From Pseudomonadota bacterium (GTDB lineage Bacteria > Pseudomonadota > Alphaproteobacteria > Rhizobiales > Rhizobiaceae): a DNA stretch of 64,000 nucleotides. Positions 1 through 10,006 of this stretch are shown here, piece by piece. Position numbers and translations under genes: made by a program. The notes beneath the pieces were generated by a model. The model was not told where the DNA came from. It did no database searches and was given only the letters and a program-made list of their open reading frames with translations. Location of the stretch: contig JAEYDD010000045.1 in NCBI GenBank assembly GCA_023404095.1, forward strand, positions 1 to 64,000, read 5' to 3'. Position 1 is the first letter of the stretch; each line of letters begins with the position of its first letter.

Positions 1-148
1 TCTCCTCCCGATAGAGCCGGAAGAGCCTCTTGTGGTTCACAAGGTGGCCCTCGCGTCTGAGCAGCACATGAATGCGTCGATAGCCGAAGCGGCGGCGTTC
101 ATGCGCCAGCGTCTTCATCCGCTCGCGGAGGCCCGTCAAATCTGACGG
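1..148 (-). pseudogene. IS3-family transposase (OrfB) remnant
   Basis: Read on the minus strand, this edge piece gives an open frame ending ...RRRFGYRRIHVLLRREG and then VNHKRLFRLYREE. This is the conserved helix-turn-helix-like stretch before the DDE integrase core of IS3-family OrfB proteins. Only about 48 codons are visible because the window begins inside the frame. The recognisable match fades near position 146, and no OrfB start or inverted repeat follows before the sulfatase stop codon at 165. The left side could be intact outside the window, but the 5' end of OrfB is missing here, so I treat it as a remnant of an insertion event. Confidence 0.75.
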
Positions 149-164
149 ACAAAGGATTGAAGAA

Positions 165-1850
165 TCACTGCTGTGCGTTGCTCATGAATTGCTCGACGAC
201 ATTTGACATGTCGAACGATGTGCCGCCCTGGACGGGTGGATAGTCTGCGAGCGTCTGCAGGTGCTGCTGCATGAGGACGCCCATTGGCTGGAGCAGCCAG
301 GAGACCTTTTGCAGCAAATGTCCGTAGGCGTCAGTCGTGTCGAAGCTTTCGAATGGGTCCATTCGGATGTTGAAGACCAGTGGCACGGTCCTCGGCAACA
401 CGTCGGCGTAGTAATCTTCCTTCGTGGAGAAATGGAATTTCCACGGACCCATACGGACTGCGGTCAATTTGCTCTCGTAGTAGTGGAAAATGCTGGTCCT
501 CCCTGAGTTTGGGGCCTCTCCTTTCCAGTAAGCAAGATTGTTGATGCCGTCGATGTATTGCTTCTTCTCCTGCATCACCTTGCCGTTGACGTCATCGATG
601 CCCGCTGCGGCCGCAAGCGAGGTGAACATGTCCTGGTGGGCCTGCATGCCGTTGAGGACCTTCCCTTTCGGCAGTCCTGCGGGCCACCGCAGCATTGAGA
701 TAACCCGTACACCGCCTTCGTAGGTCGTCATCTTCTCGCCACGGAACGGCGTTGTTCCCCCGTAAGGCCAGGAGGTATGTTCCGGACCGTTGTCGGTCGA
801 GTACCAAACAATCGTGTTCTCGGTCAGGCCTTGATCGTCCAGCCAATCGAGAACCAGGCCAATATCGTGGTCGTGCTGCAACATGCCCGATCCATGGATA
901 TCGGCTTCAGACGTATAGTCCTCTGCAGCGTAACGCCACTCATCGTTAAGGCGTGTGTACAGGTGCATGCGGCTGGTGTTCAGCCAGACGAAGAACGGTT
1001 CGTTCGCCTGCTTTGCGGCCCCCATGAAATCCAGCGCCTTCGGAATGACTTCGCTAGCATCGAAGTTCTTCATACGCTCCTGCGTTAGTGGCCCGGTGTC
1101 TTCGATGGTCTGTTTGCCGACGCGGCCAAAACGTGGATCGTCAGTCGGATCATCCTTGTCGCTGGCCTTGGCGTGGAGGACACCACGGGTGCCGAATCGC
1201 TTCTCATAGTCCTCGACGTTGTCGGAAAACGCCTTCGCGAAGCGTTGATAGTCGCGCTGCTCGGATTCTTCCTGCGTGTTGAGGTGATAGAGGTTACCGA
1301 AGAACTCGTCGAAGCCATGGACCGTGGGAAGGTGCTCGTTGCGATCACCAAGGTGGTTCTTGCCGAACTGGCCGGTGCGGTAACCTCCGGCCTTCATCAC
1401 CTCTGCAAGGCAGGGAGACGCCGCCTGCAGGCCAAGTGCTGAACCAGGCTGGCCAACTGTCGTCATCCCCGAGCGAATTGGGTACTGACCGGTAATGAAG
1501 GCTGCGCGGCCGGCAGTACAGCTCGGCTGCGCGTAGTGATCGACGAAACGGAGACCGTCAACACCGATCCGGTCGATGTTGGGTGTCGTGTAGCCCATCG
1601 TCCCCATGCCGTAGGCGGAGACGTTCTGCCAGCCGATGTCGTCACCCCAGATGACGAGAATATTCGGTCGGCTGCCCGTCGCGGATTGCTGAGCCTTTGC
1701 CTCCTGGACGGCGGAAAATGGCGTCAGTGTTGAAGCCGCCGCCAATACGCTTGAACTTAGCAGCAAGCTCCTGCGCGTCAGGCTGGCAGACCTATCCGAT
1801 CCGGTCGCGGGGATGGCATCATTGGCTTGGGAAAAGTTTTCTTCACTCAT
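165..1850 (-). CDS. Tat-exported arylsulfatase (type I, formylglycine-dependent)
   Basis: A 561-residue sulfatase that would hydrolyse sulfate esters outside the cytoplasm. The N-terminus carries a twin-arginine stretch (R26-R27, followed by a hydrophobic run and an AKAQQ-like cleavage region near residue 54). The metal-binding aspartates D70-D71 follow. The formylglycine motif is C111-T-A-G-R, fitting C-x-[PA]-x-R, so C111 is the residue converted to formylglycine. Later motifs such as FGKNHLGD and STDNGPEH fit the family. The ATG at 1850 has AGGAG eight bases upstream. An alkyl-sulfatase remnant lies on the other side of its promoter region (2149-2493), so this was once a richer sulfate-ester locus. 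The substrate is unknown. Confidence 0.9.
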   Translation of the reverse strand: MSEENFSQANDAIPATGSDRSASLTRRSLLLSSSVLAAASTLTPFSAVQEAKAQQSATGSRPNILVIWGDDIGWQNVSAYGMGTMGYTTPNIDRIGVDGLRFVDHYAQPSCTAGRAAFITGQYPIRSGMTTVGQPGSALGLQAASPCLAEVMKAGGYRTGQFGKNHLGDRNEHLPTVHGFDEFFGNLYHLNTQEESEQRDYQRFAKAFSDNVEDYEKRFGTRGVLHAKASDKDDPTDDPRFGRVGKQTIEDTGPLTQERMKNFDASEVIPKALDFMGAAKQANEPFFVWLNTSRMHLYTRLNDEWRYAAEDYTSEADIHGSGMLQHDHDIGLVLDWLDDQGLTENTIVWYSTDNGPEHTSWPYGGTTPFRGEKMTTYEGGVRVISMLRWPAGLPKGKVLNGMQAHQDMFTSLAAAAGIDDVNGKVMQEKKQYIDGINNLAYWKGEAPNSGRTSIFHYYESKLTAVRMGPWKFHFSTKEDYYADVLPRTVPLVFNIRMDPFESFDTTDAYGHLLQKVSWLLQPMGVLMQQHLQTLADYPPVQGGTSFDMSNVVEQFMSNAQQ

Positions 1851-2148
1851 TACTCAATCTCCTATTTCCCCATCGATCGGAAGCTTCGCCGATGGATGAT
1901 ACGGTTGATGAGAGTGTGAGAATGAAATCGAACGCTGAATTCATTTGCCAGATTCAGCGCTGGAGTGACAGACTACATTCAATCGAGGCTGCCTACAACC
2001 TTGGGTCCTGTCACAAATCGTCAATCGGCGCGACCATTCCGCGTCGCCTCGCGTCTGGCGGTGTTGCCGAGCCTGCGAACCGATCCGACGAGTACGAACA
2101 CCAGCCCGATCTAACACATACGTCCTTTGCCCAACCGTCCGCGCCAGG

Positions 2149-2493
2149 TCGCTCGACCTTTTCTTCGATTTTCTCATCGTTCGGCTGAACCGCGAAAAGG
2201 CGAGCGAGGAGAAGATCACGCTCAATTTCGACTTCGGGGGATCGGACGGAAAGTATCTCGTCCTGCTCGAAAACGGCGTGTTGAACAACACGCCCGGTCA
2301 GCAAGCGGAAGGCGCGGATGCCACCGTGACCCTGGGACGCGCCAGTCTGGACGGCAGCGTTCTTGGCGAGAACACCCTCGACAAGGCCATCGCGGACGGC
2401 AAGATCAAGGTAACGGGCGACGGTGCAAAGCTCGGGCAACTGATGTCGATGCTTGATAATTTCGAGTTCTGGTTCAACATCGTGACGTACTGA
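2149..2493 (+). pseudogene. C-terminal remnant of an alkyl sulfatase (SdsA/BDS1-like)
   Basis: The frame from about 2149 reads SLDLFFDFLIVRLN, then EEKITLNFDFGG, VLLENGVLNN, DATVTLGRASLDG, and ends LDNFEFWFNIVTY. This matches the SCP2-like C-terminal domain of class III alkyl sulfatases (SdsA1, YjcS, BDS1). The metallo-beta-lactamase catalytic domain that should precede it is absent. Upstream sequence in this frame soon loses similarity and no credible start codon or ribosome site is present. The remaining domain is complete to its stop. The 298 bases between it and the sulfatase start (1851-2148) hold the sulfatase promoter region and no gene that I recognise. Confidence 0.75.
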
Positions 2494-2783
2494 ACGTTGC
2501 GGCCTCCGTGCCGCCTGCGGCGGCACGGATATTCATTGGGTCAGGCGTGCGCCTCGCCTCGGAACGGGCTTCGTTGCACGCAGCGTAGTTGGCTATAGTT
2601 CCAGGTCCATAAGCCTTCCTGGAAGCCCGCAGTCCGCAATGGTGGTCCATGCCGAGCGAATGCCGACGCACACGGCGATTGGCCGACGCGAGGTCCTTGC
2701 TGTCAGGCTATGGTGGCTGCGAGCCTTGGCCTTGATGCAGAATGCTTTGCTGGCGGGATTTGCGTGTGAAGGGGAGAGGCGGA

Positions 2784-4238
2784 ATGGGATTGGGGGTGAC
2801 GTGGCTACTGGCGTTCGTCGGTTTCGTATCATCGCTTACGGCGACGGAGGTCGTGTACGCCGAAGCGCCTGTGCCCGGGGAGAAGCCAGCTCTTGTCGAG
2901 AGGCATATCGTCGATCTGGATGCCATGAAGGAGCGCCGCATCGTGCGGGTGCTCGTGCCTTACAGCAAGACGATCTACTTCGTCGACATGGGCCAGCAGT
3001 TCGGAACGGCCGTCACGTTCGGGCTGGAACTCGAGAAATCCCTGAACAGGGATCGCAAGAAGCAGATCGACTACATCCATGTCGTCTTTGTGCCGATGCC
3101 GCGCGAGCGGCTGCTCGACGCGTTGAACGAGGGCTACGGCGACATGGTCATGGCGAACCTGACGATAACGGATAAACGGCTGGAGAAGGTCGATTTCACC
3201 GACCCCCTCTACGGAAAGGCCGAGGAGGTTCTGGTCGCGTCTCGCGACAGCCCGGCTGTTGCAAGCCTGGATGAACTCTCCGGCAAGCACATCGCAGTGC
3301 GTGCTTCGAGCAGCTACCACGAGCATCTGCTTGCGCGCAACAATGCGCTTTCGGCGGCGGGGAAACCCGAGATCACCATCGAAGTCATGGACGAAAGCCT
3401 CGAAGACGAGGACCTGATGGAGATGGTCAATGCCGGGCTTCTGCCGTTCACCGTCGTAGACGTCTACAAGGCGGACATCTGGTCGCATGTCTTTGCCGAC
3501 ATGAAGGTCCGCAATGACATCGTGCTGTCGTCGGAAGGGAAAATCGCCTGGGCGATCCGCAAGAACAGCCCGAAGCTGAAGGCCGAACTCAATGCGTTCG
3601 TGGCCACACACAAGGTCGGCACGACCTTCGGCAACATCCTGCGCAATACTTTTTACAAGCAGGACAAGATGGTCAAACGCGCCTATGCGCCCGCCGACGT
3701 CGCCCGCTTTCAAAGACTGGTCGAAATCTTCCGAAAGCACGGCGACACGTATTCGTTCGACTACCTGATGCTGATGGCGCAGGGCTATCAGGAATCCCAG
3801 CTCGACCAGACCCGGCGCTCGCCGCGAGGTGCTGTCGGCATCATGCAGATGTTGCCCTCCACCGCGAAAGACAAGGCGGTCGGCATCAACGGCATTGACA
3901 AGGACGCCGACCGGAATGTCGAGGCAGGCAGCAAATATCTGCGCCACCTGATCCAAACCTACATCGACGACGAGGCACTCCTGCCGAAGGATCGCCAGCT
4001 CTTCGCATTCGCCGCCTACAATGCCGGTCCCGGCAACCTGCGCAAGTTTCGTCAGAAGGCCACTTCGATGGGGCTCGATCCGAACGTCTGGTTCGGCAAC
4101 GTCGAAAACGGCGCTGCCGCTATCGTGGGGCGGGAAACGGTCCAGTACGTCAGCAATATCTACAAGTACTACGTTGCCTACTCCCTGCTGGTGCAGCGTA
4201 TGGACGAACACGGCCGTGCAGGAAGGTTGTCACCGTAA
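2784..4238 (+). CDS. MltF-like lytic transglycosylase with solute-binding domain
   Basis: The predicted 484-residue exported protein has a hydrophobic N-terminal segment (residues 3-25), then a family 3 solute-binding-like domain (roughly 40-270; MVMANLTITDKRLEKVDFTDP is typical). A C-terminal SLT lysozyme-like domain follows (about 325-475). The SLT domain shows the catalytic glutamate context YQESQLD followed by GAVGIMQMLPSTA and later FAAYNAGPGN. This is the MltF layout: peptidoglycan strands are cleaved to 1,6-anhydro-muropeptides in the periplasm. I chose the ATG at 2784 because GGGGAGAGG sits just upstream; an earlier in-frame start at 2742 would spoil the signal segment. It stands alone. 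The 290 bases upstream hold no other gene. Confidence 0.85.
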   Translation: MGLGVTWLLAFVGFVSSLTATEVVYAEAPVPGEKPALVERHIVDLDAMKERRIVRVLVPYSKTIYFVDMGQQFGTAVTFGLELEKSLNRDRKKQIDYIHVVFVPMPRERLLDALNEGYGDMVMANLTITDKRLEKVDFTDPLYGKAEEVLVASRDSPAVASLDELSGKHIAVRASSSYHEHLLARNNALSAAGKPEITIEVMDESLEDEDLMEMVNAGLLPFTVVDVYKADIWSHVFADMKVRNDIVLSSEGKIAWAIRKNSPKLKAELNAFVATHKVGTTFGNILRNTFYKQDKMVKRAYAPADVARFQRLVEIFRKHGDTYSFDYLMLMAQGYQESQLDQTRRSPRGAVGIMQMLPSTAKDKAVGINGIDKDADRNVEAGSKYLRHLIQTYIDDEALLPKDRQLFAFAAYNAGPGNLRKFRQKATSMGLDPNVWFGNVENGAAAIVGRETVQYVSNIYKYYVAYSLLVQRMDEHGRAGRLSP

Positions 4239-4482
4239 AGACAGTTGTGGGTCACGTTTCGAGATAGAATCACGCGCACGACGAGGGTCGTGCCCTCCAC
4301 ACTCAGATGTTGAACAACGCTTTGGACCCTCGTGTGACCGACTGGAGCATGATCATGGCTTTGAGCTAAGACCGCTTTGACGCAAATCAAGTCGACGGGC
4401 CTGTCGCTGCCGACGTCGGCTTTCGACAGTGACGAAGCTGGTCTCTACGGCCGAATGCGGACGCGTTGCGGAACCTCATAAA

Positions 4483-5133
4483 TTAGCGGCGAGCCACCGA
4501 CAATTCAGCTCGGACACTCAGATCGCCATCCAGAAAGTCCGGCTCCGCCTCGGCCCCGACTGCATCGAAATATCGGCTCAGGAAATTGCGGAACGAGGCG
4601 GCGAGAGCGATGTCGGCGATATTTAAGTCCGTGAACCCGAGGGACCGAAGGTGGTCAATATCGGCCCGGCTTATGCGAGAGGCATCGATCGTGATCTGCT
4701 CAGCGTAAGCCAGCATGGCGACCTGCTGATCCGTGAGCCCGGCGTTGCGATAATCGCGATGCACGGCCAGCGTCTGTTCCCTCCCGATCATGCCGGACAG
4801 CACCTTGAAATAGACGTGGGAGCAATAGCTGGATGGCACGTGCTTGGCCGCCACCAGCGTGATGAGCCGGAAGTTGATCAGACCCAGCGAAAATCCATCT
4901 CTGATCTGGTGCAAGAGGTGCTCGACGGGCGCGAGGATGTCCGGCCTTGCTGACCAGCATTGTGTGGCCTGCATCACGCGTCCCATCGACGCCAACTCGT
5001 TAGCATAGATCGACGCCACTTCGCCCTCGGCCTCGGCCGGCTCTATGGTTCGTAGGAACACCTTCGCCTCCTTGGGTTGCTGTGAGCTGGCTGCATTCTG
5101 CCTTGGAAGCGTCATCGTGAGAAGAGATGGCAA
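4483..5133 (-). CDS. Carboxymuconolactone decarboxylase / AhpD-like protein
   Basis: A 216-residue alpha-helical protein of the AhpD/CMD fold. The recognisable core is DGFSLGLINFRLITLVAAKHVPSSYCSHVYFK, where a cysteine and a histidine lie on the helix that carries the active site in AhpD-type peroxidase-related proteins. A later LTDQQVAMLAYAEQIT segment matches the second conserved helix. The full CxxC of true AhpD is not present: only C-S-H is seen. A disulfide-reductase role is therefore doubtful and a decarboxylase-like or unknown role is possible. It lies downstream of the cyclase-LysR fusion on the same strand with a gap of about 145 bases, so co-transcription is possible but not evident. 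Confidence 0.7.
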   Translation of the reverse strand: MPSLLTMTLPRQNAASSQQPKEAKVFLRTIEPAEAEGEVASIYANELASMGRVMQATQCWSARPDILAPVEHLLHQIRDGFSLGLINFRLITLVAAKHVPSSYCSHVYFKVLSGMIGREQTLAVHRDYRNAGLTDQQVAMLAYAEQITIDASRISRADIDHLRSLGFTDLNIADIALAASFRNFLSRYFDAVGAEAEPDFLDGDLSVRAELSVARR

Positions 5134-5278
5134 GAACAGCGGTAATGGGTTGCTTGCCTCATTTGGAACCGTTGCGTCTGCTTATAGGAACTTCTCGCGG
5201 CTTCCTGAAAGGCAGAATCGAAGGGACAGAACTGCCGGTGACAATTGGACATCGGGAGGCGATGCCAACTGTTGCCTT

Positions 5279-6487
5279 CTACGCTCCTTGCCCTTCTGAG
5301 TGCCTGTGACGCGCGGTCTGACGCTGAAAAATCAGCGACAGTTCGGTTACGTCCGCCTCGGCCTGGTCAAGGAGCCATTGCCGGAAGGTTGCAACCTTTG
5401 GCAGGTCGGCACTGGCTCGCGGGCAAACGATCCAATAGGCATAGGGCACGGTCAACACAAGGTCGAATGGTCTGACCAGCCGCCCCTTCCGCAGATCCCA
5501 CGCTGCCAGCGCAGTCCGCGCCAAGGCTATCCCCTGACCGTCGACCGCCGTGTCGATCGCCATGCTGGCCTGGTTGAAGATGATGCCGTGCGCGCCATCC
5601 ACAATGTCGAGACCCGCGGCCTCGAACCACTGCCGCCAGTCGCGCCGGTCATTCAGATGCAAGAGTGGATACCGCGCCAGGTCCCGCGGTGCGCGCAAGG
5701 CATTGCGCCCGCGCAGCATTTTCGGACTACAGACCGGAAACAGTTCCTCTGAGGCGAGTCGCGTCACATGGAGGCCCGGCCACTGCCCCTCGCCATGACG
5801 AATCGCCATATCGACGCCTTCGCGCGCGAAATCCACATGATGCAGCGAAGCGCTGATCCTAAGATCGATCTCAGGATGACTTTCAGCGAAGTCGCCGAGT
5901 CGATGAATTAGCCACTTGGTTGCGAAGTTCGGGGAAGTGGTCACAGTCAGAATGTCCGCCCTGCCCGCCTGCTCGCTGGGCAGGACCCGGTACACCTGCA
6001 CCGGCTGAACAATGTTTCGAAGTGAGACCTCGCCCAAGTTATCGAAGTTCAGGGCCACCTTGGAGCGCACCTGGTCGTAGACGGCACGGGAGACGATCAG
6101 TCCGCCTGGCTCGGCCAGCCTTTCAAGCCGGGCCGCGATGTTAACGCCGTCACCGTACCGGTCGTCCCCGTCGATGATGACATCACCAAGATTGACCGCC
6201 ATACGGACCTCAATCTCTTGGCCCGCCGGGGCGTCGTCGATGCTGGCTGCCACGGCCTGTTGCAACAGTGCTGCACATTCGACCGCGTCGACCACGCTGG
6301 CAAACTCGGCCAGTAGGCCATCGCCCATGAGTTTGAATATGCGACCGTTGTACTGCGCAATCCTCGGCTCAAACAATCCCTTGAGGCGTCCTCGCATGCG
6401 GCCCAAGGTGCCGCGCTCGTCTGCCTCCATCAGTCGGCTGTATCCGACGATGTCGACGGCAAGGATCGCGCTAAGTCGGCGCTCCAT
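5279..6487 (-). CDS. Class III nucleotide cyclase fused to a LysR-type effector-binding domain
   Basis: One uninterrupted 402-residue frame joins two normally separate modules. Residues 1-170 are a class III adenylate/guanylate cyclase domain. Metal aspartates are D12 (AVDIVGYSRLM) and D56 (KLMGDGLLAEF), K52 is a candidate base-selecting residue, and N116 and R120 in GVNIAARLERL are the transition-state residues. Residues about 178-385 are a LysR substrate-binding domain of the GcvA type (TVTTSPNFATKWLIHRL, then FAREGVDMAIRHGEGQWPGL). The LysR helix-turn-helix is absent. If real, it would be a cytoplasmic cyclase under small-molecule control. Rhizobial cyclases of this type usually carry TPR or winged-helix partners, so the pairing is unusual. 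An ancestral recombination between two genes is the alternative. Confidence 0.85.
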   Translation of the reverse strand: MERRLSAILAVDIVGYSRLMEADERGTLGRMRGRLKGLFEPRIAQYNGRIFKLMGDGLLAEFASVVDAVECAALLQQAVAASIDDAPAGQEIEVRMAVNLGDVIIDGDDRYGDGVNIAARLERLAEPGGLIVSRAVYDQVRSKVALNFDNLGEVSLRNIVQPVQVYRVLPSEQAGRADILTVTTSPNFATKWLIHRLGDFAESHPEIDLRISASLHHVDFAREGVDMAIRHGEGQWPGLHVTRLASEELFPVCSPKMLRGRNALRAPRDLARYPLLHLNDRRDWRQWFEAAGLDIVDGAHGIIFNQASMAIDTAVDGQGIALARTALAAWDLRKGRLVRPFDLVLTVPYAYWIVCPRASADLPKVATFRQWLLDQAEADVTELSLIFQRQTARHRHSEGQGA

Positions 6488-7102
6488 CGGAACCCTCTCG
6501 GTCCAAAAGGTTTAAGCCCGCTACATACGTCACGAAATCCATCTTTGCTACGAGCTCTCGGTATTACCTGAGTAAGCATGCCAACGGTGCGAAACTCAGG
6601 TCTTCACTACAGGATGTGCGATCCGCCTTGGGCCATTGCGAATTTTATTGTTGAACATCGGAACGATAAGCCAACGACCGTGCCTGCTCTCGAAAGCCAA
6701 TAATACAATAGGCAACCAGAGGCGTTCTAATCAACAGCGCGAAATCGTAGCCTTTGCGATACCTCGCCTTCAGACACAAACTGAAGGTCTGCCGCCGAGT
6801 ACCAGTTTCCAGCGGCCTCCCCCACATTGTGACGGAGTACTTGCTGATAGACAGATTTCCGCATCAAGGCTCAGGCCTCACGGTGCGGAGACTATGTAGC
6901 TTCCTTGTTTCATGAAACCTCCGACGTCGCTGTAACGCGCCTCAACTATCGGCTCGGCGGCCTGCGCGCTGTCTGCTCTTGCTTAGCAATCTGCGATGTA
7001 TTTCACACGCAATAGCGGCTATTGTCCGGCGCGTGAGCGGCTTCGTGGACGGATCGTTCACGTGTTTAGAAAGCCTGTGCGTTTGCATCCGGAGCTTCGG
7101 TC
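6488..7102. other. Intergenic region with two palindromes
   Basis: These 615 bases separate the divergent cyclase-LysR gene and the first STAND regulator. I see no gene in them. Two perfect palindromes stand out: GTTTCATGAAAC at 6907-6918 and TTGCTTAGCAA at 6979-6989. Both lie within 200 bases upstream of the regulator start at 7103 and could be operators. No clear sigma-70 promoter could be assigned by eye. Confidence 0.4.
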
Positions 7103-10006
7103 GTGCTTTCCTATTCCTTCGGTCCATACGTGCTTGTGCCAGATCGGCAGTCACTGATGCGTGATCATACTGCCATTCGGATCGGCAGTCGCGCACTGGA
7201 AATTTTGACAGCGCTGATAGAGCGTCCCGGTGAACTCGTGGGCAAGGCTGAGCTCGTGTCGCGCGCCTGGCCGAATACCTTCGTCGAGGAAAGCAATCTG
7301 AAAGTGAACGTTGCAGTTCTTCGTCGGGTGCTTGGCGATGCTCCGGACGGCACGCCGTACATAGCGACGGTGAGCGGCCGGGGCTATCGCTTCGTCTTTC
7401 CCGTAAGTGTTTGCGGGCAGAACGGCGCCACCGTCCCGGCGAAGTCTGGGGATGCCCGCGCGCACAATCTGCCGGTTTCCACAACTCGTCTCGTGGGAAG
7501 AGAGCATGCTGTTGATGCGATCCGGGACGCCTTTGAGGCATCGCGTCTCCTAACGATTGTTGGTCCGGGTGGCGTTGGCAAGACGAGGTTGGCTCTCGCA
7601 ATCGCTGATCGGCTGACCGCAGCCTTTGAGCATGGCATCTGGTTCGTTGATCTGGCAACGGTGAATGATGCAACGCTCGTGCCGACGTCAATTGCAACGG
7701 CGGTGGGATTGAGGGTCCACTCGGCGAGCATCAAGGCGGCGATCGCCGCCTTCGCGGCCGACCGGGAGTTTATGCTTGTCCTCGACAATTGTGAACATGT
7801 TATCGAATCGGTCGCCGCCTGCGCAGAAGCGTTGCTGGCTGCCGCCGCAAAGGTGCGGATTCTGGCAACAAGCCGCGAGCCGTTACGGGTTCGCGGAGAG
7901 CAGGTCTATCGCCTGCCGCCGCTCGAAACACCGCCGGAGGTGTCCGAAATATCCGCGGACAAGGCTTTGGCGTTCTCTGCAGTCGAGCTCTTCGTCGAGC
8001 GCGCAGTTGGAAGTCGCAGCGATTTCATCCTCAACGACGGGAACGCGCCGGTCGTGGCCGAGATCTGCCGTAGGCTCGACGGGCTGGCTCTTGCGATTGA
8101 ACTCGCTGCACCTCGACTGGATGCGTTCAGTGTAAGCGAGCTTCTCGGTTTTCTTGCCGATCAATCTCATGTGCTGAGCGATAGGCGCTGCGGCGACCCT
8201 CGTCACCACACCTTGGCTGCGACGCTGGACTGGAGCTACCGCCTGCTCGCCGAGTCTGAGCGCATTCTGCTGCGACGCCTCTCGGTTTTTGCCGGCGCCT
8301 TCAGTCTAGAATCCGCCTGCGCCGTTGCCGTCGACAAGGGGCGTACCCGCTCCGAATGCATTCATGCCGTCGCGAACCTTGTTGCGAAATCACTTGTGTC
8401 GACAGAGAGAGGAGAGTTCGGGACGCACTATAGATTGCTCGATACAACCCGCAGATATGTGCTGCAGAAACTTGCGGAAAGCGGTGAAGACGACATCCTG
8501 CGCCAACGCCACGCCGAGCATCTCCTCGAACTCGCCAAACGCGCCGAGGCCGAATGGAAAATCCGGCCGACGGCCCACTGGCTCGCCGAATACGGGCGAA
8601 AGATGGACGATATCCGCAGTGCCTTGGGCTGGGCGCTGTACGGCAACCGCAACGTTGCCATCGCCATAGCACTCACGGTCGCTGCTCTCCCGTTCTGGGA
8701 ACACCTATCGCTCGTGGAGGAGTGTCGCGCGGCGGTGGAGATCGCGCTCAGCAATCGCTTCACCAAATTGCGCAGTGTGCGCGACGAAATGAAGCTTCAG
8801 TTTGCCTATGGCACCGCGCTGCTTCACACACGCGGCCCCCTTCCGGAGGTCAAGGCAGCTTGGACCACAGCGCTCGGCTGCGCTGAGTCGCTCCGCGATA
8901 CCGACTACCGGCTCAGATGCCTCTGGGGCTTATGCGACTATTTCACATGGACGGGTGACCATCACTCGGCCCTTGCGATGGCGGAAAAGATCAGAGTGCT
9001 GGCAGCTGATCGCGGCGACCTCGACGCGCGCAATAATGTCGACAGGCAGACAGGAACCGCTCTGCGCTACCTCGGCGAACTTGCCGAGGCGCAGCGTCAC
9101 CTTGAACGCATGATCGCCCGATACATTCCTCCCGTGGCTCGCTCGGACATCGCGCGGTTTCAGTTGGATCCGCGATCTGCGGCGCGCGGCACCCTTGCGA
9201 ACGTCACATGGTTGCAAGGCTATCCCGACAAGGCGATTGCCATGGCGCAACACCAACTGGAAGAGGCGCGGGCGGCGCAGCATGCCCTTGCGCTCTGTAA
9301 TGCCGTGGTGCACACGACCTGCCCCATTGCGCTGCTGACGGGGGATCTCGCCGCCGCGGAGCGCCTGCTCGTCGGCAGCGAGGCTCATGTCGCGGAACAC
9401 GCGATGACAGTTTGGAGTGCCATGAACCGCTGCCTGCGCGCGGAGTGGCTTCTGCAGGGTGGCGATGCGTCTGGACTGCCAATGTTGAGAGGCGCGCTCG
9501 ATGAGCTTCTTGCGGTGGATTTCCGCATGCGGTGCCCTTTCTATATCGGCGTTTATGCTGCGGGTCTGGGCAATCATGGAGACGTTGATGCGGGGAGAAG
9601 GGCAATCGACGAGGCAATCGCGCTATCGGCATCGAGCAGCGAGACTTGGTGCATGCCGGAATTGTTGCGTATAAAGGCGGATTTATTGGGCAAGGAAAGC
9701 GCCACCCGGATCGCCGAGGCGGAAGCCCTTTACATGCAGGCGATCGATCTGGCGCGCCGCCAAGGTGCGCTGTCATGGGAGCTGCGCGCCGCTACGGCGC
9801 TTGCCGAGCATGGGCTTCGGGCGGATCAAGGCGGAAAGGCGGCCGGGGTCCTGGCGCCGGTCTATGGACGTTTCAACGAGGGGTTCGCCACCCGCGATCT
9901 TCTCAAGGCACGCGCGCTTCTCAATAGCTTGGGACACGCCGGCAAGAGACGTGTTGATATCGCCCCCTACATTCCGAGCGGCAAAGCATCTAGTCGCGAG
10001 CGGTAA
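7103..10006 (+). CDS. Winged-helix / STAND ATPase transcriptional regulator (paralogue 1)
   Basis: A 967-residue predicted regulator. Residues 1-105 form an OmpR/PhoB/CadC-type winged helix (YSFGPYVL, SRALEILTALIERPGELV, TVSGRGYRFVFPV). Residues about 130-420 form a STAND/NB-ARC-like ATPase (COG3903 type) with Walker A GPGGVGKT, Walker B FMLVLDNCEHV and the sensor-like ATSREPLRVRGEQVYRLPPL. The remaining 500 residues are helical, TPR-like repeats, as in MalT-like signal-integration proteins. A GTG start is used at 7103 with GGAG eight bases upstream. Its 3' end overlaps the convergent MFS gene by 17 bases. Two paralogues lie at 21436-24288 and 25905-27452. The inducing signal is unknown. Confidence 0.85.
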   Translation: MLSYSFGPYVLVPDRQSLMRDHTAIRIGSRALEILTALIERPGELVGKAELVSRAWPNTFVEESNLKVNVAVLRRVLGDAPDGTPYIATVSGRGYRFVFPVSVCGQNGATVPAKSGDARAHNLPVSTTRLVGREHAVDAIRDAFEASRLLTIVGPGGVGKTRLALAIADRLTAAFEHGIWFVDLATVNDATLVPTSIATAVGLRVHSASIKAAIAAFAADREFMLVLDNCEHVIESVAACAEALLAAAAKVRILATSREPLRVRGEQVYRLPPLETPPEVSEISADKALAFSAVELFVERAVGSRSDFILNDGNAPVVAEICRRLDGLALAIELAAPRLDAFSVSELLGFLADQSHVLSDRRCGDPRHHTLAATLDWSYRLLAESERILLRRLSVFAGAFSLESACAVAVDKGRTRSECIHAVANLVAKSLVSTERGEFGTHYRLLDTTRRYVLQKLAESGEDDILRQRHAEHLLELAKRAEAEWKIRPTAHWLAEYGRKMDDIRSALGWALYGNRNVAIAIALTVAALPFWEHLSLVEECRAAVEIALSNRFTKLRSVRDEMKLQFAYGTALLHTRGPLPEVKAAWTTALGCAESLRDTDYRLRCLWGLCDYFTWTGDHHSALAMAEKIRVLAADRGDLDARNNVDRQTGTALRYLGELAEAQRHLERMIARYIPPVARSDIARFQLDPRSAARGTLANVTWLQGYPDKAIAMAQHQLEEARAAQHALALCNAVVHTTCPIALLTGDLAAAERLLVGSEAHVAEHAMTVWSAMNRCLRAEWLLQGGDASGLPMLRGALDELLAVDFRMRCPFYIGVYAAGLGNHGDVDAGRRAIDEAIALSASSSETWCMPELLRIKADLLGKESATRIAEAEALYMQAIDLARRQGALSWELRAATALAEHGLRADQGGKAAGVLAPVYGRFNEGFATRDLLKARALLNSLGHAGKRRVDIAPYIPSGKASSRER

